A stretch of DNA of 64,000 nt from Watersipora subatra. Taxonomy: Eukaryota; Bryozoa; Gymnolaemata; Cheilostomatida; Watersiporidae. Location of the stretch: the NCBI RefSeq assembly GCF_963576615.1, contig NC_088717.1, forward strand, positions 27,748,213 to 27,812,212. Reading direction: 5' to 3'. Positions 1 to 13,789 of this stretch are shown here, one piece after another; position 1 is the stretch's first letter, and each line of letters begins with the position of its first letter. The notes below the pieces were generated by a model. The model worked only from the letters and a program-made list of their open reading frames with translations. It searched no databases and was not told the DNA's origin. Made by a program: the position numbers and the translations under genes.

Positions 1-364
1 AAATATGCATTGAGAAACCGAGAAATACCTCTATCAGTTGATATCTATCACTTGCAATTAATCTGCGATGATATTATAGCCTGCGTACTGCTTTGCTATT
101 CGTTGGAGCTTTCAGTTTTTATTTCATTCTAAATTTGAAGAAATATTTTCATTTTATGTCTATATTTACCAATGTTGCATACAACTCAATGCACACCTTG
201 ATATGTTTGCTAAAGTTTCCAGTCAAAACTGGCTTATTATGTGCAAAAGAAGAGGAGTTACGAGCGTCGATCAATTGTAATATCAGATTACCGCGATTAT
301 GTTATCAAATAATCGATATATATATTTCAAATTTTTTTGTGTGTTCTTCGGTATTTCCAGTTTT

Positions 365-985
365 AACTATTAAATTTTGGAATAAAAAGATTGCTGCATG
401 TTGGATTTGAACTCACGGAGATTAAAACCACAACTTTCAAACCACGCATTTACGACTGAGCTATACCATCCTTAGCATTCTATTGCTCTCATCGTATACC
501 CGTATACACCTGATACCGTACATTATGTGCACTTCTGATTATTAACTAATATTACCATTTACATTTGTTATTTTTTGAAAGTGTTTAAAAACTAGTATTT
601 TGTCACCATTACCTTTTTTTTAAATGTGTCGTTTTAATTCCAAATGAGACGTTACACATAAATTTGCGGTTTTTTTAAAGGTTGACTTGCAACAAAATTC
701 ACGTTTTGCAGTTATTTGGTATCAAAAGATTCACTATGTCTTACTCTGCTGTTTTATAAGTGCAAAATATGTGGAAATGTAATTACAAGCTCTTAAAAGC
801 TCAAAAACGAACTGTTAATCACTGCCATCACAAGACCGCCGTAGACCATCATGAGAGAACACTTTTCTCATGATATGTAGTTTGAAAATTAGAGTGGTAA
901 CTGTTGTTATATGTTAAATAAGAATAATTTTTTTGTGCCAAGACTTTTATTAACCGGGCAACGCTGGACATTCACCTAGTATGTT
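365..985 (-). mobile_element. tRNA-related retroposon, copy A
   Basis: Read on the minus strand, this element begins with a degraded form of the CCCGGCGTTGCCCGGGTAAT head (951-975) and ends with a tRNA-like module at about 395-475. The module shows an A-box-like TAGCTCAGTCG and a B-box-like GAGTTCAAATCC (403-414). The first 150 bases share long stretches with 25105-25235, including a CTCATGATATGTAGTTT segment. The head-plus-tRNA-like layout matches copies at 4172-4880 and 29665-30690. It is non-autonomous, with no ORF of its own. The tRNA-like part could be mistaken for a tRNA gene but lacks a clear acceptor stem and anticodon arm. Confidence 0.6.
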
Positions 986-1289
986 ATAATTCTGTAAATT
1001 TATAACTAATATAATGATAATCTATCAAATCCTACAAATATATATTCATGAACAAGTGAGATAACCAAACCATACTTGTATTACATGCAGAAACAAAGAT
1101 TAACGCTTTTAAAACAAAAATATTTCCATCGTTTGCCAGGATAGTAGCGTTCTAATTGCTTATTTTGATGGAACGAACACCTTTTGGTTGTCCAATACCT
1201 TCTACAATGTCTTCTGACATCAACTCTTCTTTTGCACTACTGCACAAGTCAATATTAGCATTCAAACAATTTTTTGGCATAGCAAATTT

Positions 1290-1352
1290 TTTGCGTGCTT
1301 TCACGCTTTGCATTTCTGCATTTAGCAGAAATGCAAAGCATGAAAGTTTTGC
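1290..1352. other. Strong imperfect hairpin
   Basis: An inverted repeat pairs CTTTGCATTTCTGC with GCAGAAATGCAAAG across a 5-base loop, with flanking TTTCA/TGAAA extending the stem. It sits in otherwise unremarkable AT-rich sequence. It could be a small foldback element or a precursor-like RNA hairpin; nothing here shows transcription. Confidence 0.5.
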
Positions 1353-1667
1353 TCGATAAACGTAACCTTTGGCCTAAAAGTAGTCATTCATCTACCATCG
1401 TAATTGTACCCGATATTTATATACATGTACTTCGAAGTATCAAGAAAGCGTTAAACAAGGAACTACTATCAGCCTGAGACAGTTACTAATTATTTCTATG
1501 GTGTTGCTTTTAACAATTTTACCGAAAAAAAAGCGAAAAGCTTTAGAGTTGGACAACGAGAAAATTGATTGTTATTGATGTAAATGATTCATTATTAATA
1601 CGATTTTATGAACATTTTTCAATTTTTGACTTGATATTATGGGTTCATAATATCAAAGATAGTCAGA

Positions 1668-1806
1668 GTGGCGGTCAAATAGAGTTGGCATTCAAATAGA
1701 AAGTGGCATTCTATTTTTCAACCCTTTTCTCATAGTGGCTGTCAAATAGTGGTGGCGTTCAAATAGAGGTGGCGTTCAAGTAGAGGTGGCGTTCAATTAG
1801 AGGCTA
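1668..1806. repeat. Short tandem repeat, about 17-bp unit
   Basis: Several degenerate copies of a unit like GTGGCGTTCAAATAGAG follow each other, clearest at 1741-1806. The repeat ends at a TATACAGTA-like sequence. Confidence 0.6.
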
Positions 1807-3690
1807 TACAGTATTTTAGAATTTACCTAATTCAAGTTTGTGTGAGTAAAACTGCACATCTCTATTATGCGACTTCTTCTGCACCTAAGCGTAGTTGATC
1901 ATAGACTCTTGTTTATGCATCTATGCAGTAAAGTATCAATAAAGAATCTGTTATAAAGATTATCATGTTATTAGTTTAGACTGGTTCATATAGTTTTACA
2001 TAACTATAAAATGTGTTTGCCTCAACTCTTGTCTTCGCAACAATTAACCTCATGAATACATCTTGTTGCCTAAGACATGAAGTACTCGTTGTCACAACAA
2101 TGCTTGCATGAGGCCTGACCACTAGTAGACTTCCGGTCTGCTAGTATATTGCGTGTGAAAGGAAGAAATTATTTTTTTATATTCACACTGGTTCTGAGTA
2201 AGGAATAAACTAATATCCAGTTGCCGTTGTTGTGGAACACAGACTTAACATACAATATGGCTAGCAAGAACTAGCATGCTTGAGTGAGAGCAATTGCACT
2301 CTGCCTTGCTAGTGAGATTGAGTCATTACCTATAATGACTTGCATTAACAGTCGCAAGAGATTCGCTGAGAATACATCATGGCCCGTGAACCATTGCTTA
2401 TAGTAAACATATAAGAGTAAATACGAATGAGTTAATACATGAGTTATGCATAGTTAATACAAATGGATTAATTCATATGACCATTCCATTTGAAAATGTT
2501 TTAAGTCATCACATATGAGGCACAAACGATAATATTATCATAGTAATACCTACATTAGAGTGATTTATAACTAGTTAGTTAGTTAATGACTAAATGGGTA
2601 ACATATTTTGGTTGTATATAAGTTAACATTGTTTAATTGATGTTATTTTTAAATCTTGTCTATTATTATGTTACGAACCTTGGCACACAGGCTTGCCTCT
2701 CTCAAGAACACATGACAGTCCTGAAGAGCACTGCACAGACTTTTCACCATAACAAAAGAAAGGCTCTACAAACAATTGAAATATATCAAAAAACAGAGTA
2801 TTGTAGCAAGGTATTAACATTGGTTCTTGCCAGCTCATGTAATATGTGCAGCTCTGACAGGTACAGTGACACAGAATGGATCGATATAATGTTACGTTAT
2901 ATTGTAGGACATAATATAATATTATAATATACTACACTATATTATATCACATCACATTATAGACAAGTAGATATTAACTTTATTTACAATGTCGTCTAAA
3001 GCAAATTAGACAATGAGACAAAAATAACAAACAAAAAAGTTAAATATTGCAACATTATAAGTATATTACTATACATATTATACATATTATACATATTATA
3101 CTACCAGACATAGAATATTACATTATACTATTTTTGATTTAAATACTATTGCTATTATATAAAGTGATACTCAGATGATGACAAACAGTTGATAAAATAC
3201 ATAGCAATGATTATGAGCTTTAACGATCGACAAGTCAGAATTGATGCCATTTGTGAGAATTATTGCCACCATAATTACCTATGCAGAAGAAATCTTCACT
3301 TGTTCCAATGCACTCCTGCCAAGGCTCACACAAATGTTTGTATTTGCTGCAGAATGTCTCACCAATTGGTCCTAACAGATGAGTTTACAATCAGAACAAG
3401 ACATACGCATATCATCTTATCAGACCTTCCCTTTTTAACCCATTCAGCCCAGGATTATTACAGGAGCAGAATGTTTTATTATAACTTCCCTGCTATGCAT
3501 GACGAAATAAAAGAGTGGATTACACGGTGATAATAGCTCTAGATATTAATAGCTCTATACTTTGAAAGATATGACACTAAAATATTTACTACAATAAGAG
3601 GCAAGTCTGTTCGAAGCCACGCTAACAACTTTGAAAAATCCGTTCGGAATAAGGAATAAACTAGGCGGAATTAAGCCTAAATATTCAGCT
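1807..3690. other. No recognisable gene; AT-rich
   Basis: Apart from AT tracts at 2880-2960 and a short TACATATTA repeat at 3062-3105, I see no gene or mobile element on the plus strand. The small plus-strand ORFs here have no family resemblance. A cysteine-rich minus-strand ORF at 3235-3350 is listed separately. Confidence 0.4.
3235..3350 (-). CDS. Possible terminal Cys-rich exon (weak)
   Basis: On the minus strand, a CTGCAG acceptor-like site at about 3348 is followed by an ORF with four spaced cysteines and two tryptophans, ending at a TGA at 3235-3237. It lies downstream of the IgGFc-binding-type gene, whose last clear exon ends with an open donor. The reading phase does not match that donor directly, so a further exon would be needed. 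I list it only as a candidate 3' exon. Confidence 0.2.
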
Positions 3691-4085
3691 TCTCAATAAT
3701 AGGAATAATTCTCAATAATAGTGGTAATTCTCAATAATAGGAATAATTCTCAATAATAGAGGTAATTCTCAATAATAGGAATAGTTCTCAATAATAGGGG
3801 TAAGTCTCAATAATAGGAATAATTCTCAATAATAGGGGTAATTCTCAATAATAGGGGTAATTCTCAATAATAGGGGTAAGTCTCAATAATAGGGGTAAGT
3901 CTCAATAATAGGGGTGATTCTCAATAATAGGGGTAATTTTCAATAATAGGGGTAAGTCTCAATAATAGGTGTAAGTCTCAATAATAGGGGTAATTCTCAA
4001 TAATAGGGGTAATTCTCAATAATAGGGGTAATTCTCAATAATAGGGGTAATTCTCAATAATAGAGGTAATTCTCAATAATATTGG
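3690..4085. repeat. 19-bp minisatellite (CTCAATAATAGGGGTAATT)
   Basis: About 20 copies of a 19-bp unit, with variants in the second half (GGAATAATT, GGGGTAAGT, GAGGTAATT). It ends immediately upstream of retroposon copy B. Confidence 0.9.
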
Positions 4086-4171
4086 TATTGAGTGGTACCG
4101 AGTGGTATTGAGTATTATCAAGTAATATCGCGTGTTTTCAAGTAATATCTAGTTGTATCGAGTAGTTTATA

Positions 4172-4880
4172 GTACTAGCTGTACTACCCGGCGTTGCCCA
4201 AGTAATAAAAGATTTTTTGCTTAGAAGATTGATATGTATTTAATATATATAAACCTAATATCACAAGAAAAATGTTTCGTGCAGGTCAAATAAATTAAAA
4301 AAAATAAAACAACTATAAAAAGGTTAAGATGTAAATGTGAAATAGTTAGCAAGTAATAGCTAAATTAAGTCAGTTTTGCAACGATTACAATAAAAGATGA
4401 TTCTGTAATGATACAATTAATACAAACTGAAAATAAAAATCCTGAATATGTAGAACTAATAAACATTCTTGCATAGAAGTGTGTGTATAAAAGGTTACTG
4501 TTCTACCAAAAGCTATCCATCAAAACTGTGAATATGACGATACTGGTATCTCTCGATAGCGGTACAAATGGAAAAAAAGAGATATCGTACTGTCTTTGTC
4601 TAACCGAATGGAGACAATGTCCAGGCGCTTCCTCGAGAAGAATTGGCCTTGACCCCAGATATAGTAATTGAACCTCACGAAAAATATTTCTTAACAGAGA
4701 CATCGTAACGCATAGGAGCAATGCTAAAATAATTAGTGTGCGCATAGTGTCCATGACATATGATGTCGTTGTAGCTCAGTGGTAGAGCGCAGGGATAAGA
4801 AACCATTGGATGCATTTGTCATGATTTAAAATCCATCAAGACATGGAAATTTTATTCAAAGATTTGAATATCTATTGCTG
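4172..4880 (+). mobile_element. tRNA-related retroposon, copy B
   Basis: It starts with CTAGCTGTACTACCCGGCGT, runs through a central segment (4490-4680) that aligns in the opposite orientation with 29870-30560, and reaches a tRNA-like module at 4764-4838 with GTAGCTCAGTGGTAGAG as A box. At 4543-4566 it has a single imperfect GATACTGGTA...GCGGTAC unit, where the copy at 29.7-30.7 kb carries a 16-bp minisatellite. It is non-autonomous; the ORFs inside (such as 4503-4754 minus) are not host genes. Confidence 0.7.
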
Positions 4881-5700
4881 GAATGACGTACAAACAACGA
4901 ACTTTGAAAAATGTATATGGTACAGTGTGCATAGACAGTATACAAGAGAGAGTAAAATATGGTTAAACCTGCAATAGGGTACAATATAATATTACTAGCT
5001 AATACTACTAATAACAAATGGAAATTACAGTACAACACTCTGGGGGGAAGACTGGCACACGGATCGCTCGTGTCATCTGTTGCAAGAGACATCTATCGGC
5101 AAAAGTTGTCATTACTCAAAAAGACACGGCTGCATCGAACAATCGCCTAGACCCGAACATTGTTCTGACAATTTAAAGTTCAGGGTAGCAAAGTTGGAAG
5201 AAGCGGAGGTCGACTGTATTCAGAGGTCGACTGTGTTCAGAGGTCGTACATATTAGTGGTAATTAATGTTTGTATGACTTCTCCGTGCAGAAACTACGTT
5301 AGAGAATCAGTGTATTCAAGGCCCACAAATTTAGTTATTTGAAAAAAAAACACAATCCAATGGCTCATTATAACAATGAACATAATTGGCAGAGCCTGTT
5401 GCAACTGATTGAAATGGTCTTGCAATAACCATAGCCAAATCTTTGCAAGTGTGCAGTTGATGTTAAACAAGGCGACTTGTTTAACTCTCTTGCCACTTTA
5501 TGCCTCAAAGCAACACGCCACAGGAAAACAAGTGTCTTGCGCGTGTTATATTCTATAAGTTTACTTTAGACAACTGAGTATAACAAAGTTCTGCATTATC
5601 TTAAAATAACTTGACAACGATTATCTTGCCAACGAGGAAACAATAAAGCCATGCAAGCTCACTAATTTCGTCTGATAGGTGTAAAAAATCGATACTCATA
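4881..5700. other. No recognisable gene
   Basis: Between retroposon B and the last confident exon I see only unique AT-rich sequence, apart from a short threefold CAGAGGTCG repeat near 5200-5247. The 3' end of the minus-strand gene may lie here, but I found no convincing exon. Confidence 0.35.
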
Positions 5701-5705
5701 CTCAC

Positions 5706-5858
5706 TGTAGCATGTCATGTTATTGTGCCATGGATTGATATGACTATCACAGACACAATGTTCTTTGCCTTCAACATATCTAATATAAAAAGATGCGCCA
5801 CACTCTCCCATGTCAATGCCGTACAACTGTCCACCCCGAGTATCATATTCTCTTGATG
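5706..5858 (-). CDS. IgGFc-type gene exon 16
   Basis: The acceptor is TTTTAG|CATCAA and the donor TACA|GTGAGT. It encodes a [18 protein letters not shown] stretch and [19 protein letters not shown]. It enters and leaves in phase 1, so at least one more exon must follow toward lower coordinates. Confidence 0.7.
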
Positions 5859-8800
5859 CTAAAAACCAAGTTCTTCATTAATCCATGCCGTGTCATTAAA
5901 GTTTTGAAAGCGTAATGTAATGTTTTTATGGGTGTAATTGAGGTGCAGCCCTTGTCAGATCATATTAACAAAAGCAATCTGACCATAATTTATAGCGATG
6001 GGCCAACCAACCATCACTTCAAATACACATAACTTCAGAGTAAATTCTGTCGACAATGTTTGAGTCAGGAATCAATAGAAACAAACTTTCATGCTTTAAA
6101 CTGTTATTTTTCCAACAAAGCTTCCACTCTTAACTGTTGATTGTACAACAATACAATCAAAAGTTGTCTATAACCAATGCTTACGCCAGCAGAGACCATC
6201 TAAGTTGTCATAAAACCACCCACTAGAGCCTGTCATAGATGGAGGGCTATCAGGGCATTGACATAAGTTTACTAGACATTTAAACATCTGTCCAAACGTA
6301 TCGCAGTCATCGTCACTGGTACAGGAGTCCATGTAAGAAGTGTGTGCCCAGCTAGAGCAGTCCTCATCTCGCAGCCCGTCATAGTCATCGTCTGCTTAAT
6401 AAAAAAACATGTGATAGAACGATGCGTGAAAGAGGTCAAAGAGAGAAAGACAGAGAAAAGAGAGCGAAAAAGAGATAGAGATCGAGAAAAAGAAATAACA
6501 AGAAAATTAGGGAGAGAATGAGAGTAAGAGAGATGAGCCAGAGAAACAATTTGAAAAATTCTGAGTGTGAAGTAAAGCTCGAGGAAATCTGAAATTCATA
6601 GATTATTAACTAGGGCAAGAGCGTAATGCATAGAAAGGGAGCATAGGGACTGCTGCTGTCAAAGCAAAATACAGTAGGCTCGCCTACAACGTAAACCATC
6701 CGTTCCAGTAACGTTTAGACCTGTGTTATATAGAATGTACATTATAATAACAGTAAAATACATGTAAATTGTCTAATCCGTTTCAAGATCTTTTCAAACT
6801 CACCCTTTTGGCCACAAATAAAGAAAAATTTAAATTAACTCATTTAATTTGTAGGCTGTACCATAACTGCAGCGCTATTGGTTTGCATCGACAACCTTTC
6901 TTTTTTATGATCAGTCTCACTGGTTTTATAGCCCAAACTTTACAGCAAGTTGAGGGGGAACTGATGGGGAACGCACATATGCCACATTCATTAACAACAA
7001 TTCTCTTATTTTCTCTAAACAGCCAAGTCTATTTTGCAAAGTAAAACTAAAAACAGATCTTTGCCAATATTTTTTTACAATAAGGCAAAACAACCGAATC
7101 TTTACTGTAAAAAGCGGTTCCACATGGTCGTCGTCTATCCATTTTCAAGGGTCAATGTTATGATAAAACAGAAGTTTCGATGATACTCTAACTCGTGACA
7201 TTCAGATTGCTAAGCCGACGTTGTAAAACCTGCAACAATCGATTGCCTTCTGGTATGTATGAACAAATGTGCATTTGTCCTGGTCTCTGTTTAGTCGACA
7301 CAATTGACGATCAATTACGACGAACTAAAATGTCGCAAAAGTTTTAATAGACAATACTAGGGTAAATAATAATAGATATAACGTCATATCCACACACCGT
7401 TTTCTCTTCCGCAAGTGCGGCGAGATAAATTAACATTCAAATAGAACTGGAAGACTCGCCCAATTTTCTGTTACTTGTACTTACGGTATGTAGAATTTTT
7501 TTAGGTACAAGTAGTAAGAAGCAAAAACTTCACATAAATTTTTTATGTGATCTGAAATTTAAGCTATAAGAAGTGTACGTTATAGGAACGTTCACTGTAC
7601 GTGTAACTACTGTATGTTGTGTTCTTAAAGCAAACATGAGCCATCTTTAATCATCCCAATTCGTTTACGTATCTCTAACCAGGCTGTAACCATACTATAT
7701 TACATAACATTATAAAAATATGATTCAGCTGGCAATAATATGAACGTGTTCAAGTTAATTAGATTAACAGGAGTAGTCTATTCTTGACATATGGGTTGTG
7801 CTAGGAGAAAACAACCCCTTTTTAAGATGGTGTACAGTTGACCAACTTGACACAATTGCAGCCTATATATTTCAAGTTCTTTTCCGATTTCTTTATTCAC
7901 ACATGAATAAAAGTACCTCTGTTCACATACGGACCAACACAGAGCTCTTCATCAATATGTCCATCACAATCATTGTCTACAGAGTCAGAGAGAGCAAACT
8001 TGGAAGAGCTGTATGATATGGTGTTAACACACTCTTCTCCTTGCTATAACATTACACCAGAGTTGTAACTTGCTAAAGTATGAAATAATTTAGCAACAAG
8101 CTATTCCTCACTCCCAACAAATTACTTTAAGGTTCTTACAGCTATTGATGAATAAAAACACCTACAAACTCGCTATATTCATATAAGGACACTTTATTGA
8201 ACCCATCATAAACCATTTCCAAGCAGCTGAAACACATTTTTATTAAAACCTAGTAATAGAAATAATTATTTTATAACTATTCTCTAGCTGCATGTCTTTT
8301 CAAAAATTTACATTCAATTAATGTTGAGCAACTGTTTTTAGCATAGAAACCGGCTACGAATGTGCTTTTTTCTTCTAATATAGAGAGGAGATAACCCTAG
8401 GAAGTAGTTGGCTGTTGACATCACATACACATCAAACCTCACCTGAGCTAACCGATTACCATAGAAAAAAGATAACCTTAGAGAAACCTTGACTACTTAC
8501 ATCACATACATATGACTCACCTGAACTGACCGCCTAACATAGAGAGGAGACAACCCTAGAGAATAGTTAGTTATTGACATCACATATGCACTGAATGTTT
8601 GATGTGGAAGACGCATTCTCAGTCTATGTGTTCCTGATAAAACCTGCAACATAACTGGTTTTGTTTTAACAGTTGGAGTTGCTCAACCATAGTTAAAATG
8701 TTCGACAATTTTCGTAACTTTATGTAAATTACCGGTAAGCCTAATGTTTATTAACTAAAGCGTTTATTAACTAAACCATGTGACGGAATAGGTTCAGCCT

Positions 8801-11800
8801 TTTTTTTTAGTATTGCCTGGTCACAGAAGAAGCGATTGCAAAACAATACTTTATGGTTGATCGGTGTTCATTGTTGGCAATATCCAAGTATCTGAATACA
8901 TAATCATATCAAAACATCCTGAATGAAAAGTTTGACATGCATGTGTTAAACTTTTGTTCCGTGTTTGGCGCTCGTAATATCCTGTTGGCACACTATCAGC
9001 AGCTATAAAAAAAACATCGATCAAAGAGATATTGACACTGACCTTAAACATTGATGTCACATGTTTCTGGGACTGAACATTCACCCAGCGAGCTCTGAAT
9101 ATCTCCTCATTCATTAGCAATGAGCCAGTCTGATCTTCGTGTATAGCCAGTATTATGTAGTAGTCCATCTCATCTTCTGCAATACAAATATCTAAAATGT
9201 CACAATATTTTTTACCTCTCAGGCAAAAGTTAAGGATCAACTGACCTTAAAGATTCAACGGCAAACTAAAAACGCATGAGGGTAATAGGTTTTGACTAAA
9301 CAGTTGCTTGCTAGCATCTGCTTCTTCTGTAAAAAAAGAGCTAATGTGTGATTTCATTGCATTGGATTGATTATCCATCTTTTCTCATGCTAGAAGTTGC
9401 TGATTCAAACAGCTAAGGAAGGAGCCGAATAACACTGCTGTTTTCAATCTCTACTATGGTTTACCACCAGTAACTGGTTACCATGGTCACCAGTGTTGTT
9501 ACCATGGTCACCAGTGTTTTTACCATGGTCACCGGTGTTGTTACCATGGTCACCAGTGTTGTTACCAATTAATCACCTTTTTAAACGCAATAATATAAAA
9601 ACGTATAATATACAGGTTGTTTATACTTGTACATGTATCTACCTGCTCGTGTATACAGTACAACTCAGAATAATATATAGGTTGTTTATACTTGTACATG
9701 TATCTACCTGCTCGTGTATACAGTACAACTCAGAATAATATATAGGTTGTTTATACTTGTACATGTATCTAACTGCTCGTATATATAGTACAACAGAGTA
9801 TAATATATAGGTTGTTTATACTTGTACATGTATCTAACTGATCGTATATACAGTACAACAGAGTATAATATATAGGTTGTTTATACTTGTACATGTATCT
9901 AACTGCTCGTGTATACAGTACAACTCAGTATAATATATAGGTTGTTTATACTTGTACATGTATCCAACTGCTCGTGTATACAGTACAACTCAGTATAATA
10001 TATAGGTTGTTTATACTTGTACATGTATCTAATTGCTCGTATATACAGTACAACAGAGTATAATATATAGGTTGTTTATACTTGTATATGTATCTAACTG
10101 CTCCTATATACAGTACAACTGAGTATAATATATAGTTTGTTTATACTTGTACATGTATCTAACTGCTCGTGTTTACAGTACAACTGAGTATAATATATAG
10201 GTTGTTTATACTTGTACATGTATCTAACTGCTCCTATATACAGTACAAATCAGTATAATATATAGGTTGTTTATACTTGTACATGTATCTAATTGCTCGT
10301 ACATACAGTACAACTGAGTATAATATATAGGTTGTTTATACTTGTACATGTGTCTAACTGCTCGTATATACAGTACAACAGAGTATAATATATAGGCTGT
10401 TTATACTTGTACATGTATCTAACTGTTCGTATAGACAGTACAACAGAGTATAATATATAGGATGTTTATATTTGTGCATGTATCTAACTGCTCGTGTATA
10501 CAGTACAACTGAGTATAATATATAGGTTGTTTATACTTGTACATGTATCTAACTGCTTGTGTATACAGTACAACTGAGTATAATATAGAGGTCATTTATA
10601 CTTGTACATGTATTTAGCTGCACATATATACAGTACAACAGAGTATATTGTATAGGTTGTTTATACTTGTACATGTATCTAACTGCTCGTATATACAGTA
10701 CAACTCAGTATAATATATAGGTTGTTTATATTTGTGCATGTATCTAACTGCTCGTGTATACAGTACAACTGAGTATAATATATAGGTTGTTTATACTTGT
10801 ACATGTATCTAACTGCTTGTGTATACAGTACAACTGAGTATAATATAGAGGTCATTTATACTTGTACATGTATTTAGCTGCACATATATACAGTACAACA
10901 GAGTATATTGTATAGGTTGTTTATACTTGTACATGTATCTAACTGCTCGTATATACAGTACAACTCAGTATAATATATAGGTTGTTTATACTTGTACATG
11001 TATCTAACTGCTCGTATATACAGTACAACTCAGTATAATATATAGGTTGTTTATACTTGTACATGTATCTAACTGCTCGTGTATACAGTACAACTCAGTA
11101 TAATATATAGGTTGTTTATACTTGTACATGTATCCAACTGCTCGTGTATACAGTACAACTCAGTATAATATATAGGTTGTTTATACTTGTACATGTATCT
11201 AACTGCTCGTATATACAGTATAACAGAGTATAATATATAGGTTGTTTATACTTGTACATGTATCTAACTGCTCGTATATACACTACAACTGAGTATAATA
11301 TATAGGTTGTTTATACTTGTACATGTATCTAACTGCTCGTGTATACAGTACAACTGAGTATAATATACAGGTTGTTTATACTTGTACATGTATGTAACTG
11401 CTCGTATGTACAGGTACAACTCAGTATAATATATAGGTTGTTTATACTTGTACATGTATCTAACTGCTCGTGTATACAGTACAACTGAGTATAATATATA
11501 GGTTGTTTATACTTGTACATGTATCTAACTGCTCGTGTATACAGTACAACTGAGTATAATATAGAGGTTGTTTATACTTGTACATGAATTAAACTGCTCA
11601 CATATATTTTATACCTACAGTCCTATAATCTTACCTAATGGAAGCGTAAATACATAGCTGTTGGACCAGAGGTTCTCTGGAAGTATACTCATCATGCCTG
11701 CACCCATCTGTACGTTATCGCTCACAGAGGCTAAGAGAGTGGCATAAACAAGAACAGATAGTGACACATCAGATTCTATGATGCAGCCTGTGTCAGGGAC

Positions 11801-13732
11801 AACCTGTACAAAACATAGGCACAGGATTGATAGGGATAAGGGAGGAGTATTTAGCTATAGCTACTACAACAAAGGTCAGCCAAAGGTCAGCCAGAGAGAG
11901 GCATGATGACGAGTTGGAGAAGAGTTTATTTCATAGAGCTGTTCAATTGGGATGAGCGTAACATATAAAGATCCATAAATTGGCACATAACTTGTAGATA
12001 ACTTATAGGGTAGTTCTTATTGGCCAATGAGACACTTGATGCAAAGCTCATTCTGGTTGCTGATTGGATATATCCTAAAAGCAGCCCCTAGGGCAATCAT
12101 ATGTGACAGAGTGACTCAGTCGGTACTAAATTGGTTTCATTTCAAGCCTGTGACTATCAGCTATTACTCTTCTGAAATTTATGGTGTTCCACACACCCTT
12201 TCAACATAATTTGAGAATAACAGTCGATATCTACACTGAGTAAAGCACAAGAGACTTTTGTTGTGCATAGCAACATGCAAAAATAATTCATGCTGGCAGT
12301 TGAGTTAACTTATATAAGTGCCTTCAGCTCGCTTGTCTCACATGGGTTGTGTCTCACATGGTTGTGTCTCACATGGTTGTGTCTCACATGGTTGTCTCAC
12401 ATGGTTGTGTCTCACATGGTTGTGTCTCACATGGTTGTGTCTCACATGGTTGTGTCTCACATGGGTTGTGTCTCACATAGTTGTGTCTCACATGGTTGTG
12501 TCTCACAGGGTTGTGTCTTACAGCAGAACACCTGCTTTTCTCATCTGGATGTTTTTATTGTGTTATAATACATTTTAATGTATTTTCTTCTAAATTTTCT
12601 AAATTTATCTGTCATCCCAGATTTTTTCTTACAAGCCCCTATCAAATTTCTGACAATTTGAAACATTAATATTTTTGTAATTTGAAAAGCTACAGAATTT
12701 TGAAAAACATCTAGTCTCAACAAGTTAGCTGATGAATTTTGTGTACTTCAGGGTATGCTGACTTACAACTCACCAGTTCTCTGGATGCGTAACTTCGTAG
12801 TATCTCTGTTTCATCATTACAGATTTTAACTGCTGCCTGTTTCTCACCAGCCATAACGCTGACCATTATGACAACTCCTAAAAACCATTTAAAAATAATA
12901 ATTTGTGATCTTTGCTTGGCAGCATCTATACAAGTTGATATATTTGATACACGATTGCTGTCTTTGCTAAGACTATGAGCTAACATAGCAGCTTCAAGTA
13001 GTTCATCATTGTCTGTTGTTTATTCACGTGCACAAGGGCTCATGTACTCTGGTATTCCATCAGTGCAATCTTCACAGATCGGATATATCCCTTTTTGTTG
13101 CTGCTTTAATCTGAACTAGCTGAATGCCAGACATTGCACAAGTAATAAAAAAGTTTTGCACCGATAATTTATTTTTAATCAACATATACAATAGTTGCTA
13201 TTCTAACTTTTAAATGACGGTGTATGTTTATTTCTGTGTGTGCTATAAGCTTAATTAAGTTTATGCTACATGTACAAATGTATATATACATCTATTTATA
13301 GCATTCTGGGAAGGTTTGGGCACGTATTTTTCTTTTAGTACTCTGGCAGTTCTGGTGTGCCAATAAAGATTGGCTAGTGTGATAAGCATGTTAACAATTA
13401 TTTCATAGTATGGCAAGGCGACAATGTGTCACAGTGGTTAGTGCATGGGTAGCAAAACCAGTGTTGCCAAGTTTAATTCCAGTGCAGAGGGCACACATGA
13501 AATGCTAATTGCTTTGTTCCTAACGCTAGCAAGCGCTGCTAGCGTGCTCGTTTAATCAACATAACTGAGCATACGACAGACCAACAAACAATTATTTAGT
13601 ATATATATATACATATTTATATATAAATATATATACATGTATATATATATACAGCTCGCTATATATATATACATGTATATATATATACAGCTCGCTATAT
13701 ATATATACATATATGTATATATATATATATAT

Positions 13733-13789
<57 letters not shown>

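Noticed and set aside
4764..4838. tRNA gene
   Set aside because: The A box is good, but the anticodon arm and acceptor stem do not form and it lies at the end of a dispersed retroposon; same for 395-475 and 29675-29750.
8851..9042. Read-through of IgGFc-type exon 12 to a stop at 8851
   Set aside because: The exon has a good GTCAGT donor at 9042, and the next exon at 8521-8643 continues the family pattern in phase.
12290..12578. Overlapping ORFs rich in HMVVS/LTWLC
   Set aside because: Frames of the 15-bp TCTCACATGGTTGTG repeat.
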